Assembly: GCA_026225945.1 (NCBI GenBank)
Contig: JAMJFZ010000770.1
Location: forward strand, 3,844,001-3,908,000
DNA from: Cricetomys ansorgei
Taxonomy: Eukaryota > Chordata > Mammalia > Rodentia > Nesomyidae
Reading direction: 5' to 3'
DNA: 64,000 bases
The notes below the pieces were generated by a model. That model did no database searches and was not told where the DNA came from. It saw only the letters and a list, made by a program, of their open reading frames with translations. How positions within the stretch are numbered: position 1 is the stretch's first letter; each line of letters opens with the position of its first letter. Of the stretch, positions 32,441 through 45,151 are shown one piece after another. A program made the position numbers and the translations under genes.

Positions 32441-33469
32441 ACTTCAGGAGTAGGAGCCATGTTCTGTCACCTAGGCTAGCAGGGGAAGACCCTGAGCTGT
32501 GTGCTGATAGCTTCCTGGAAGGAGGAGGGAAGCCCAGACAACTGAGCAGGATGGAGAAACTCAGAAAATCGTAAGAGCTGTTTTCAGGGTTATGAAAGAG
32601 CTGTTTCTGAGATGAGCAGACAGTTCCTGCGATGTAGCGTTTTTTGGTTATCACCCATGCTTGGATGGGTTTCCAGGAGGTGTCACCCATGTGTCATAAG
32701 GAACCCCAATAAACTCACTAGTTCATGGAGCTAGATTAGTGTGGACTCATTTCTTTGCTCTGTCTGGAATGAAAAGAAATTGCCTCTCATCTTTCTAGGA
32801 AAAGCCATGTCAACATCTTGCTCTGTAGCTGACATGGTGAACTTGTTCTTGAAGAAGACTTGCTGGGGCTTGTCTGAATGGCTTCTACAACCCTGCATTG
32901 ACTGGCTGTGGGAAGGCTGCAAAGGTGTTCTTGCCTCACTTGACTCCTGAGGAGACAGAGATCCAAGAGAAACAGACAGGAACCAATTCATTCCCTGGGA
33001 GACTCTGTCAGGCCTGAGGCCCCTAGCCTATCTCCTTTGGCCTTTGTTTTTCTGTATAAAATAGCTCCTTGTCTTTGAGAGTGGCGGGGGCAGCAGGAGG
33101 CAGCTGAGAACTCTTGGCTCACCTTCCTGTCTCCCCTTTCAAATACAGAATTGCTTTGTTCAAAAATGGGCCTGTTTGAGAGTGAATGTGTGCTTTTGCC
33201 TACTGTATGTGAGAGCAAGCGAGTCCGCAGAAGTAGAGCAGGGAAGACTTCATACAACATACATTCCTTATGAAGGAAACCACATGCTTGATCTGGTGCT
33301 ACTTCCTCGGGCCTCTCATATAACCATGGTACCTCAAAGATTAGAGAAGTTGTATGCAGAAGTTGTATCCATGTCACCTCCCAGTTCCTAGATGTTTGCA
33401 TGACACCTGAGAAACACAGCAGGTTTGTAATAAAATCACTGTTGCTTAGGGTAGCTTTCTCCTTACCTG
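32441..33469. other. Unique non-coding sequence
   Basis: No gene or repeat recognised. The 137-codon minus frame at 32988-33401 lacks domain features. Confidence 0.4.
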
Positions 33470-33575
33470 AATCTAATTGGTAGTCCTACTTGGTAGGCTA
33501 TTGTGAGGAAAGAGGGATACACAGATGGGTGGGGCCCAACACCAGCACATAGTAGGTGCTCATTCTGGCAGGTGG
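33470..33575 (+). mobile_element. MIR SINE 3' fragment
   Basis: 'taggctattgtgaggaaaga' and 'cagcacatagtaggtgctca' match the 3' half of MIR. Confidence 0.55.
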
Positions 33576-36539
33576 GCCTCATCCCACCTGACTGGGCTTT
33601 GGCTGGCAGACAATATTAATGCCCTCTCCTCTGGTGCTGGACCAAACGAGCTTTGGCAGGGTCAGCCGCCCCCTCGTGTGCCCTGCCCTCAGCTCCTCAT
33701 CGTACACGCCCCATTAGTTGCACAGTGCCTCAAAGTACAAGAGGAATGCTTCCTAAGCTGTTTCCTCTGCTAAATACCTCAGTGACAGCTTCTTGGCAGG
33801 GGTAGAGCACCAAGGTTAACATATGCTTAGAGTATGTTCTGCAGGCGTCCAACCTCCACACGGAAACTGGAGGAGCCCAGCTTCATCTTAGCCTTCCCTG
33901 TGACCCCAGCCCAGAAGGCTGTTTCCCAGCTGCCCCTTTGCCCCACTCAAGGAGCGATCTTAGCCCAGACAAACACAGGTAGTTATTTACCTCTTCTGAA
34001 CACAAATTACTGCACCCTCTCCAGGAAACATCAGGCTCTTCACAGCCACCCCTAATTGGGACTTCCATCTGGGGAGGGTAATAGTCTTTCCAGAGCTTTC
34101 TCTGGATCAGGCTCTAAGCAGGGTGCCAGGAATGAGACTGTGAAAAATAACTCACCTTCCAGAGGGAACTCCACGTTGTCTGAGGTTAGGGGTCTCTCAT
34201 CCCTTGTTTGAGTTTTACACTGTCAGCCCACCCTCTCCAGCCAAGAGAAAGCGATGATCAGCCAATGTGTCTGGGCAGGGCCATAGGGCCACAGGGCCAC
34301 AGGGCCACAGAACTTCAAAGATCTTCTCCCTCTTACACCACAAATTTGCCACCTTGACCTCAAATATCCAATAAAGAAGAGGAGTTCACAAGTTTAAGAG
34401 AGTTTGGTATTCTAGGGGATCTAAGTCCCCTAGAACTCTGAAATCATGTGGTCACTTTACAAAGTTTTACAAAGGCAAAACTTTAAGTGTTGAGAGGAAA
34501 GACAACTATCCCCAAGATACATGACTCACGGGAACTCTGTCTTAGTTTTGCATCTGACCAATCTAATCGATGAGACCAGAATATCTGGAGGTCATAAGGT
34601 CAAGCTCAAGAGTTGTTTTCACTGGTCAGATGCTCAGAGTATATTATTCGTTTGTCTCACTTACAAGACCCATGCTTGACTATCTCGTGACATTCATCAT
34701 TTAAATGAAAAAGCTTCATTTGCTGACTCTGCCTCGGTGCCCATTACGAATTCAGTATTATCAGGATGAAGTAGAAGTGTGGGGCACAGTGGGTATACTG
34801 TACTAATGTTGTGCACTGTAGCAACCACAGCAGAAAAGTCTCCGTATCTCAAAGACTGAGCAGGGCGGTTTGTGTCTTGCTCATAACGTACACATGTCCA
34901 ACACAGGGTGGTGGGAATCTCAGATCTGTTCAGTCACTTGGGGAACCAGCTGGCAGATGACGTTTCATCTTGAAGCTACGCCATCTGAATCCCACAGCAT
35001 TTTGGTGGAGGATTGCTGCCAACCTTAGCTGCCTCCTCCAGGAAGGGATACCCAGCACTTGTGTCCATAATCGAGAACCAGCTGCAAGGTCCTAGCTTCT
35101 AGCAAGAGAGTCTGAAATTGTAAGTTGACACGGGAGACTAATGAGTGTCCTCTGTGTCTGACACAGGTATGATGGTTTCAACTCACCGGGGACTTCCATA
35201 TTGACTAGAGGACATAAATTGATCTGTGTGGGTTTAGGTGACACTGGCAGCTAGAGTGGAAGGTTAGAGACAGGAGGGGCCATTGAGGAGGATACAGGAA
35301 GGGAGGGAAGCCCTCTTTCTGAAGTCAATCTAGAAGGAGGAGCTCATAATACACCAAAGTGGGGACAGATAGGCTTTATTGACTGATTTCAGAAGGAAGA
35401 CAAAAGACGGGCATGGGAGGAGTCTGACTAGGTCCACAGGCCTGAGGATGAAGGCTTGGAAACAGCCTTGGGCACCACTGGGAAGGAGAGCAGTCAGAAT
35501 GGCATAGTCCTATGGGAAGGTGACACCTAGGATGTCCTGGAGAAGGAGCAGAAGCTACAACACATTGACAGTGTCTTCCAGGAGGGTGAGTGGGCAGGTG
35601 TGGTACCCACTTTGCCTGTTTCCCATCTCAGTCTGTCTTCAAATATGAGGTTTCCCATATTTTCTCTATCTGATGCTGTGGTCCAAGCTACAACTATGGT
35701 TGCTTGGGACAGGAGAATATATACAGTATCTGATAATCCCTGTTGGTGCAAATTAAAATCTACCCCCATTTCTATAACTGGACAGAGTGGGAATGACTGT
35801 GTCCATTCCACAGACTGGAAGCCCAAAGTCCTGAGCTTCGAGCCCCTAAGCAGTGGACCGCCGACCTCTGTCATTAGCTCCAGGTTACAGACTCAGTGCT
35901 CCTTCTGTTGAAGCAGGTTCCTGGTAGGTAGCACATCCTGATGGGGCCTTCCAGCCAAATCAGAGCCTGCCTGATGGGGGCTAAAGAGCTGGCACCGGCA
36001 GGTACTATCTGTGGGTTTCCATCAGCATTTGTTCCTGTCATCAACAGCAGATCAAAACAAACACTCGTCTGACTTAAGGTTTTGGCTTTCATGGGCAGTT
36101 TCCCATCTGTCTCTTTTCTCTCCTTCCCTCTGCACCGTTCCCTCCTCCCATGCCACCCTCTGCCACCTCACATGCTGCACTGCCACCCATATCCCAGGAA
36201 GCATGCAAGTGTGCAAGCTCTGGGCAGAGCGCTGAGCTGCCTTCTTTCTTTTGGAGATTGATTGCAATCTCACCCTACCTTCCCATCTCTCTGCTTTCTC
36301 TTGCTCTCTCCTGCCACGGCTCCTTTCTGGGCACTTTTTCCTACTTTGGCACCAAGTTGCAGAATTCCAGCTCTGCTGTGTGACCTTAAATGAGGCGCCC
36401 AAACCCTGCCAGCTTTTCTTTTCTTGGAGTCATCAGTCTCCATGAGGTATTAAGGACACGGGATGCTAGACTTATCTCAGAACCACTTGCTAACAACCAA
36501 AGGTAACTCCAGGTTGGACAACACAATAGGAGTCTCAGG
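33576..36539. other. Mostly unique non-coding sequence
   Basis: Almost 3 kb without a recognised gene. A small 9-bp tandem repeat lies at 34278-34311. A weak MIR-like patch ('cagctctgctgtgtgacctt') lies near 36370. Frames of 103-116 codons occur as antisense pairs and are not supported as genes. Confidence 0.4.
34278..34311. repeat. 9-bp tandem repeat, about 3.7 copies
   Basis: Unit GGGCCACAG (first copy GGGCCATAG) repeated in tandem. Confidence 0.85.
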
Positions 36540-36645
36540 TGGAAGCACACAGGGACTGGGAGTCTGAGTGCTCAGGTTCCAGCCCCAGTGCTGTTCTCTG
36601 CCTGTGGGACCTTGTTCAACCAATGATGCTCTCTGTAGCTCCAGC
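36540..36645 (+). mobile_element. MIR SINE fragment
   Basis: MIR layout: 'ctgggagtctgagtgctcag', 'gttccagccccagtgctgtt', 'gcctgtgggaccttgttcaa'. Truncated where the CTTT repeat begins. Confidence 0.6.
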
Positions 36646-36649
36646 CTGC

Positions 36650-36955
36650 CTGCCTTCCTTTCTTCTTTCCTTCCTTCCTTCCTTCCTTCCTTCCTTCCTT
36701 CCTTCCTTCCTTCTTTCCTTTCTTCTTTACTTCCTTCTTTACTTCCTTCTTTCCTTTCTTCTTTCCTTCTTTCCTTCCTTCTTTCCTTCCTTCCTTCTTT
36801 CCTTTCTTCTTTACTTCCTTCTTTCCTTTCTTCTTTCCTTCCTTCCTTCCTTCCTTCCTTCCTTCCTTCCTTCCTTCCTTCTTTCCTTTCTTCTTTACTT
36901 CCTTCTTTCCTTTCTTCTTTCCTTCCTTCCTTTCTTATTTTCTTCTTTCTTTAAA
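36650..36955. repeat. (CTTT/CCTT)n array with 84-bp higher-order period
   Basis: About 300 bp of TTCC and CTTT tetranucleotides. A distinctive block, TTCTTTCCTTTCTTCTTTAC, recurs at 36711, 36795 and 36879, exactly 84 bp apart, showing that segments were duplicated as larger units. Abuts an antisense B3-type SINE, so it probably grew from that SINE's tail. Leu/Ser/Phe-rich frames are artefacts. Confidence 0.95.
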
Positions 36956-37249
36956 AATTTTTTTGGGGTGCATGGTATGTAGGGGTGTATGGGAGAGGGC
37001 ACATGCATACCACAGGAACATATAGGGGTCTGGTAGGAATCCTTGCTTGAGATAGATCTCTTTTCAGTTGCTCACTGCTGCATATAGTGGGCTAGTTAGC
37101 CTGAGAGCTCCTGTCTCCACCTCCAATCTTGCTGTAAAAGCACTAGGATTTCAGAGGCAGCTGCAGTGTCTGGCTTTAAGTAGGCCCTAGGAGTTCAAAT
37201 TCAGATCCTCACACGTGTGTAGCAAGCACTGCGCCATCTTCCCAGCCCT
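36956..37249 (-). mobile_element. B2/B3-type SINE, antisense
   Basis: Reverse complement begins 'agggctgggaagatggcgca', 'gtgcttgctacacacgtgtg', 'aggatctgaatttgaactcc', with 'gaaatcctagtgcttttaca' in the middle and 'tgtgccctctcccatacacc' near the 3' end. Confidence 0.78.
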
Positions 37250-37634
37250 TGTGTCTCCAGTTTCTAGTGGCTAAGATGGGGAGGCCACTGTTCTTGCTTT
37301 ACTAGTATTATGGGATGAGCTCAAAATCCCTCTGTGTTTTGCTCTGGGAAGAAATGGTTCATAGGCTCTGGCTGTGTGGGGACATGCATGAAAAGGACCA
37401 ACAAGTACTAGTCTCTGCCCCCTACCCAGATAGGCACTTGCTACTTTCTCGTCTAAAGTGACAGTACCAGAAACTGACAGTTTCAAGCTAGTTTCCCACA
37501 CTGAGGTCTATGGGAAAGCCTTGAAGTCTCAGAGGATCCCTCATTCACCCCTGGTTTGAGCCAGCTGCATGAGGCACCCACGTTGTCTCAGGGACCAGGA
37601 ATCAGGCATAGTCTACCTGGCAGACACACATATA
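37250..37634. other. Unique non-coding sequence
   Basis: No gene or repeat recognised. Confidence 0.4.
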
Positions 37635-37926
37635 ATAGTTGCCAGTGTCGCTGCCATGACAGGCCACTTGACAGGAGTGGTCTGAGAGGGGAAGGACTGA
37701 TTGGGACTCACAATTCGAGAGCTTGTGTTCATCATGGCAGCGTCGGCATGGTGGCACAGCTTGGCTCAGGCAGTGACGCCAGAAACACGGCATCCCACAT
37801 CCTGTTGGATCAGGAATCAGAAGTACAGCCTCCTCCAGAGACATACCATCTCCAGACAGAAAGCACCACCTTCCAAAACAGCATCACCAGCTAGGGACCC
37901 TGTCCAAACCATACAACTACACTCCT
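37635..37926 (-). mobile_element. MaLR-type LTR, antisense
   Basis: Reads as reverse of a MaLR: 'cacttgacaggagtggtctg', 'agaggggaaggactgattgg', 'gtgttcatcatggcagcgtc', then 'cagcatcaccagctagggac' and 'cctgtccaaaccatacaac'. Diverged and partly shortened. Confidence 0.62.
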
Positions 37927-40900
37927 AGGGAGGGGCAGACACGCCAAAGAATGAGGAAGCCCAGGTAAAATGAAATAGCTAGCCCCCCAATCCCTTCTCA
38001 AGGATATTGAGATGCTAATACTTTAAAATGTGGCGCCCCTTGATGGTCTTGAGGAAACAAGGACCATGCTTTCCTGAGCAGATGCATTTGTGGGCCTTCT
38101 TGTGGAAGCCAACACCAGAGAATAGATGCTCCTACCTGCATATGCCACCCATGCAAGGTGACACCCTCCGTGACAAGAGTGGATAGTTCAGATAGCACCC
38201 AGCCAGTCAGCTACAATACTTGAAACTGTTCCCTCTCTTACGTCAATTCCTCTTGCGAGCTATGCCAACGTTCTCCAGAAGCATGCCCATTTGGGCACCC
38301 CAAACAGACCCATCACAACATGTTCCCAACTCGACCACAGACCAGCTGAAGACAGGGGACTCGGAGCAGGGGTTCCCATGGCATTTGCACTACTCTCCTG
38401 CATTCCTCTCTTCATCCATATAACCCACACGCATTCTAAGAAACCGTAGAGCCAAGCAGTCTGTGGAATTTGCCCTCTGAGATCTTCTGGTCCAGAGAAA
38501 GATGAAAGCCCCCTGAGACTTCTCCCACCGCCTGTTCTAGGAGGCAGGGGCTCAGGGCGGAGGCAGTCCCCTTCCCAAAATGTACTCTAAGAAGGGTTGT
38601 CTGGGGAGAGACATCTGGAACTAACGTCAGTGGAGGGACAGCAGTGAGTGAAGGGACTAGAATCAGCCTGAAGCAAAGAAGCAATGCTGAGTGACTTAGC
38701 CAGGGCAGCTGGACAAGCAAGGACATTACACAAAGAAACTCGCCCAGCTAAGTGCGATTAACACACGGTCAGGTAGTCACAGTTATCAGACAGCATCTGT
38801 GGAGGGAGCTCCTGAGGACGCTGGAAAAGACTGCTCCCTTTCACATCCACATCCACATCTCTAGACCTCAGCACAGGTAGCACTGCCCATCCATGCTGCG
38901 TGCCAGGTTGGAGGACTGTGGCCTGGCACTCTATCCAAGACTGCCTAGTCACAGGCCTTATCTGTAGCCACTTACGGCCTTAATGACCCCTCACAGACAA
39001 CCCTCCCTCACACTTAATTCTTCCCTAGCCTAGCCTTGTGTGTCATCAGCAAGCAGCACACGCGCCTAGCTGAGCCTGTTCTACCTATGTAAGGCAAAGC
39101 TACACTCCTGTGACAGCCTAGGAGAAGCTTGTCATGAGCTCATTTCACAGCTGTGGCTGAGGCCGAGTCGACAGAGGGCCTTCTGAGTGCCCTTGGGGTC
39201 TGGCCACTCTGGTCTTCCTGCTGATGCTGAGAAGGGATCTGCAGAATGCCTGGAGTCCTGCCAGACACGGAGGCTGAGCCTGCTTGGCACCAACCCCTGG
39301 GAAAGAAAGCTTTAGAGGGTAGACCGTTCCCAGAAACTGGAGACGGAGCTTGTGATAAGGCCAGCCTGCTTTCTGAGCCTGACAGACAACCAGTCTGAGA
39401 AACCCACATAGGCAAGAAAGGGGTGAGGTCCCCAAATGAGGTTTTTCCTATGAGAGGCTGCTTTCCATCACTGGGAGTTCAAAATTCATGCCACAGGGAG
39501 GCACAAGCAACTCGACCATGGGCCCCAACACCTAGCAGTCCACAGGTGTAGAGGGCTTTCTCCAGAAGCCCTTGGCTTCTGGCTCATCCAGGACAGGGGT
39601 CTCCAAGTAGAGGGACATTGCCTGTAAGTAGAGCCAGTTCCCACACTGCAGTTTTGCTCTTGGGGGAACTGCTGAAGGAAAACTGGATGCAGACCAGTGT
39701 CCTCATTTGACATGCAGGAAAGTGGAGGCTCCTAGCAGGGCCTCCGATGGCTCAAGGCAGGTCTCATAGCCCAGCCTCCTGCTTCACCACCACCCCACCA
39801 CTTCTTCTCCTGCACCCACCCCTTCCAGTTCTCCTGACCTGGCATTAAGGCCACCAAGAGTTTTATATAGTAACTAGAGAGGTCCATAATGGAGCATGTA
39901 CCATAAAGCATGTATATTTTTCAATCCTGATTCTTGACCTAGGTACATTCATCTCCTTCTCTGGTCTGTCTCCTTATCTGTAATACAGAATGGTCCCTGG
40001 TTTCCACCACACAGATTGTACTATAACAGAGAGTCCAGGAGCCCAGGTGCAGAGCAGCTGTGGCCAAGGTCAGGCAGTCAAATACAATGTTCATCAATAG
40101 GGCAGGCCACAACCTAGACCAATCGGGGACCAAAGCCAAATAACAAAGGCAGAGCTTGCTTCTCCTCACTGGGATGGTGAGCCCAGACTCATCGTTCCGT
40201 GCCCTACTTATTACCTATAAATATGTACAATATGCAGAGACTTACTAGCATATCTCAAATGCAAGGAAGGAACCCAGAAGTGCAGCTAATTCTTGCTTAC
40301 AATGAGAGGACCAAGGGTAGCCCTTGGCATCATAATACACAAATGAAGGGATCAAGAGACACATCAACATCATGTACCCGTTAAAGGGACCTAAGGATGG
40401 GCTGGCCTCATGCACACAGATCGAGAGGTACACCAACTTTGTACCCATGGCAACAGTAATTCTTGCTCATGGGCAACAGACTCAGGGGTACACTGGTCTT
40501 ATGAAAACTGGTTTTAAGAAAGTCAAGAAAATTCAAGAAAGTCAAACAAGCATCCCCAGCCGAAGTTTCCCCCCAAAGCTGGACTGTCCTCTGCTTCCCT
40601 AGGTGGAAATCAGACCTGTTATGGAGCATTTGTTCCTGGTATTTTGAAACTGTGAGAGGAATCTTGGGGAAGATAAAGGGATGGACAAGACCGCAGTGTT
40701 TATCATCCTCCCAGTGTGTCAGGCACCACTGCTCCAGCAAAGATAAACAGTGAAGCCCCGAAGGAGAGCAGACACTTATGCATAAAAGAAAGAGACAGGT
40801 TGTTGGACCTGCTGGGAAGAGCAGTTTGGGAGCAGGTTCTCAGAGTGTACAGTGTCCTTCACCTCCAGGGCCACTAGATGCCCAGAAGCACCCAGGCCTG

Positions 40901-41579
40901 TAGTACCATGCTGCTATGGCAGCTCACCGAAGAAGACACAGAGGCATATTCATATATGCAAACCATGCCAGACTTCAGCAGAGGGAACCACCATCATGGC
41001 AAGCGCCATACTCAACAGTGGAACCCTGAGCATCCCATCTCAGGGATTTTTGATATCTAAGCTCATCAGGTGTTGTATTGATACCACGTGCAGATCATGA
41101 GTAATCAGACCTCTCCCACATAAAGCCAACACCTGCAGACGATACGAAAGGCCAAGACCTAGGCAGCCCCCACCCAACAGTCCACAAAACAACCATTTTA
41201 AGCACAACTAAAAATAAACTTCTATAACACAGACCCTGTTTCTAGATCTGCCCAGGGTACGACATTCAGAAAGCCTTTGCCCCATATGGGGCTGGCTGTG
41301 TTGGGCGAGAAGCCAGGATGTCCAGCTGTGCTATGAAGCACCCTTTGACACCTTCCTCTCTTCACCTACAGCATCCCCGGCATCTCTTCGAGTCCTGATG
41401 ATTTTTTTGTCGTATTTCTTTGTCTTTTTATCCAGCCACTCCTTTTGTCCTGCCACCTTTCTAGGCCATCCCCAGATCTCCAGCCTTTACTGGCCTCACT
41501 TCCTACCTAGCCTTGCAGTTTTTGCTAAGGACCCATAAGTCCCATATGTGTATGACCCATATGTCACCCCCTGCAGGAG
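37927..41579. other. Mostly unique non-coding sequence
   Basis: 3.6 kb with no recognised gene. A weak MIR-like patch ('ttctctggtctgtctccttatctg') lies near 39955-39978 and a short ACATCC triplet near 38841-38858. Frames up to 110 codons are scattered on both strands without domain features. Confidence 0.4.
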
Positions 41580-41715
41580 CTCCCTCATGCTGTGCCATCA
41601 GGATGAGGACTATATTTATGTGGCTCAGCCCTGGGCCCTCCAAGACTTAGCATATCGCACAATACCAGGGGTGCTCAATATGTGTGGACTGCATGAAGAA
41701 GGGGATGAGAAAGAG
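41580..41715 (+). mobile_element. L2 LINE 3'-end fragment
   Basis: 'ggatgaggactatatttatg' and 'ataccaggggtgctcaatat' match the L2 3' end ('...gtgctcaataaat'). Ancient. Confidence 0.5.
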
Positions 41716-44084
41716 ATGCTGACTGACTGCAGTGTGAGGAGAGGCTGGGAATCTGGAAGGACTGCAATAATGTGTTTGGGGCCAGGTGTGTGAAATCCTG
41801 GCTGGGATGGGCTAAGTTTGTCCCTTGTCAGAATCTGAAGACAAAACACAATAAGGAATCTCCAGGGTCACCTAGGACCTTCTTCTGAGGTTGCTTCTCT
41901 GCAAAGCCCAGGAGAGCAGGCTGGTAGCTCTTCTACTGGGTACCTGCAGTGACAGGCACTCTCTGCCTATTGTGACCACTATGCTGAGTAACTCCTGCCT
42001 TGCCAGGACTTAGGTAATTCCAAATAAGAGAATTAGCAGTACTGGCCAAACTTGGACATACACAGCCTACCCCACACCCTCAGAGTAGGAGCAGATTCCC
42101 CAGTTACAATCCCCCAAGTCAGTCTCCTACCCCAGGGACCTCTGGAACTGCTCATCAGGAGGCCACCACCCACCCTGGCTGCTGCCCTGGCCTTGAGCCA
42201 GTCTGTTAATGCAGCTTCTTTAGTTTATAGCTGAGAACTCAGCATAGCTCTCCTGGGATCCATGGCAGAAAGCTGGCCAACACAGTGGAGGCTGATGGGG
42301 AATAAGTTTGCCCATCTTTGTGCCAGGGAATGGCTCCATTCAGTGGGCAAATGGATGTTCTACAAAGCTTTCCCTGAGCTTGGAAAAACATGGCTGAGAT
42401 AGGGTACAGGGCTTGTCTTGAGCCAAGTTTGGAGTTCTGGCTTCTTGATATTCAGCCTCACCAAACCCCCTCTAGGAAGAGAGCAAAGAGTTGCCCCCTT
42501 TGATGCTGCTATTGTCCTAAGGCCCTACGAGCAGTTCCTCGACCCCATACACTCCTCCTGTTAAAACAGACTCCCAGAAGAGATAGGGACTTCACTCACT
42601 GGAGTATATGGTTGGCAACTCCTGCATCCTCCTCCCATGGGGATGGTTACTGTCAGGATCCAGGATTTAAATGTAAACAGAAAAGCAATAATGAGGGGAT
42701 TTCAGATACTGGCCAGAAGCTGGGAATGCACAGAGGCCCTTGAACTTTCCCAGCATCTCTAAGACCATCCTGACATCATTCATAGTAGAGATGCTGCCTC
42801 TCTACTATGATGTAAAGAGATGTAAAGTCTCTACAAAGTCTCAAGGCAGTTTTGCTTTGTTTTGTTTTTTATTTTATTTTGTTTTACTGTTAGCCTCTGT
42901 AAAACCAAAAACTAGGTTATATACTTCTGGTATACAGTAGCACAATGTATAAATTCACATTCCAAAAGGAAGGATAATAATTTAAAAAACAAGAGTCAGA
43001 CCAAAAGGAGGTCCCAGTAGGGCAAATATTAAACCCTGCAGCTCCATGTCCAGCATTTGGGCATCTGGTAACATCCTCTGAGCCCCTGCAACTTCACCCT
43101 TATCCCCTTACTGCCTGCAGTAAACATAACTTCTCCCCTGCTCTGCCCCACTTGGCAGCTGCACCTCCCTCAGTGGACTCCCCATGCTTTTGGCATCAAC
43201 ATCATCCCAGGGTGTTCATTGTGATTCAGGCTTCAATTTCAGCTTCATGTGCAGCTATCTCAGGAATTCCATACAGGAAATCGATTGTGGTACCCGTTGC
43301 TTGGCCTCTTTTGCATTTCTCTGGAATCATGGTTAAGAATCCTTAACTCTCCTATTCTCAAAACTACAAAACTAGCTCTGTGTGGAAAGCGCCAGGTTCT
43401 GCTGACAGCCTGAGATGAAGCTAGGCCCTTTGGAGCAGGGTTGAAGCAGCTTCCATGTGGCTCTGTGGCTGGGGCACAGAAAGCATTTCCCTGCATAGCT
43501 TCTCCAGTGTGGTGCCCCATTAGCTTTATATTAGCTTTAGCTTTGTCTTTTTTAACAAATGGATTTTCAGTTTCCTGCCTTGGGGCCTTGATGGGCGGGG
43601 TCTCCCTCTCAAGTCTTCAGTACTATTATGCCCATGAAAATGCAGATTTTTCCTTTAAGGGCAGCAACTTTGTCTGTACCCATACTATGCACAACTTTAA
43701 ACGTGATCACGCTGCCCTTGAAGGATCCATGTTGATCTGTGGAAGTACTGGGAGGAGAGGAAAGGTCCCCAGGTAGAAGAGAGGCCACTTGAATGACTGA
43801 CTGTAAGAGAGGAGTAAGCATGAGACAAACTGTCAAGAGATATGGTTAAGAGGAGAGTATAGGATTCACAGGCCATAGGCTCTGGGAAAGCTTAGACTTT
43901 AAGCCCCAGGAATCTTTGAGTAACTGTACCGTGATTGGAAGGATCAGCAGAATATATTGTGGTGGAGAACTTAGAACAAAGCAACTCAAGACCTGTTTAG
44001 TTCTGTTGTTGGCTCATTTACTTCCAGCTTCTGTTCCAAGCTCTTGGTACGGAAGCAACCTATGTGTGTCACTGTGGTGCATTA
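41716..44084. other. Mostly unique sequence, possible old LTR at 42960-43240
   Basis: No gene recognised. A (TTTTG/TTTTA) patch lies at 42853-42886. The stretch 42960-43240 has a repeat-like look ('gggcaaatattaaaccctgc', 'ccccacttggcagctgcacc') but I cannot assign it. Confidence 0.35.
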
Positions 44085-44215
44085 GTGAGGGACTGTTGCT
44101 ATCCCATGTTACAGATAAGAACACAGAGGCACAGAGAAGATGGATTTCTTATTCACAGACCAATCAAGGTTGTGGTGGCAGCACTGACAGCTGATCTGGA
44201 ATTGTGGCTCCAGGG
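44085..44215 (-). mobile_element. MIR SINE fragment, antisense
   Basis: 'tgttacagataagaacacag', 'aggcacagagaagatggatt' and 'tgacagctgatctgga' follow the antisense MIR order. Confidence 0.62.
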
Positions 44216-45137
44216 TCTGCCTGCTTCCCCACAGTACTGGCCCTGTTGTGGCTGGACCCCAGGTGAGAGGGGCACAGAGCTGGGATCCACGAGGGGACTG
44301 GGAGAGGTGAGAGCTTCCTGTTCTTTTCCAGACACTCAGGCCCTGGCAGGGAGGGCCATGTGTACACGCATGACCAGCTCCAACCCCAGCAACAGTTAAC
44401 TTGGCCCTAAAGCATCTGTGAGCTTACTGCTCTTCTTCAAAGCCACAGGCACCACCAGCTCAACTCACCTGGTGTCAGGGACACCGATTGAGAAATAAGT
44501 TGCAGGGCTGATCAGCAGACTGACAAGTGAGCCTCCACAGAGACCTGCATACACAGGTGCAGGTATCTTTTCCATGTCTGTGGCCCTGCGTGGATCCCGA
44601 ACCAGGGCTGTGGTTCATTCAACTCGGCCCCACCCCAGGTCCCTGCTGAAAGTGTTAAAGGAGCACCTGCAGGAAGTGAAGCCACCTTAACATTCAGAAC
44701 AAGGTGCCCAGCTGGAAGGCTGCCTGCAGCTGAGCAGTGGAGGCGTTTCCTTGGCACATACACGGGGTCTGCTGGGAATTTCCTGAGGGGCTGGCTCTGA
44801 AAGAAACAAAGCAGATGCTGGCTAGGGACAAGCTGTACTTCACAGACAGTTAGCACAGTCTCAGGCATACAGAGAGGCACTCATTGGCATCAGGAATTGG
44901 AAACCCCTGACCTGTCATCTCACTAAATCCTCAGTCACTGTCCCACCTATCACAGGGCTCTCTGGTTCCCCACTCTCCTGCATTCGTTTTTGCAAGAAGC
45001 ATCAATATATAGTTCAGTGTACCAGAGACTGGTCTGTTGTATGCCCAGAGCTTTTGTACAGTACCTGGATCTCCTGCCCCTGGTGTTTATCTCTCCCAAA
45101 AAATAAGGATATGAGAGAGGTGGTTTACAGGTGCACA
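44216..45137. other. Unique non-coding sequence
   Basis: No gene or repeat recognised. The 122-codon minus frame at 44512-44880 lacks domain features. Confidence 0.4.
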
Positions 45138-45149
45138 CCCCCCCCCCCC
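45138..45149. repeat. Poly(C) run
   Basis: Twelve consecutive C residues just left of the Tigger relic. Confidence 0.95.
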
Positions 45150-45151
45150 GT

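Noticed and set aside
36539..36982. 147- and 128-codon Leu/Ser/Phe-rich frames resembling membrane segments
   Set aside because: Translations of the CTTT/CCTT satellite.
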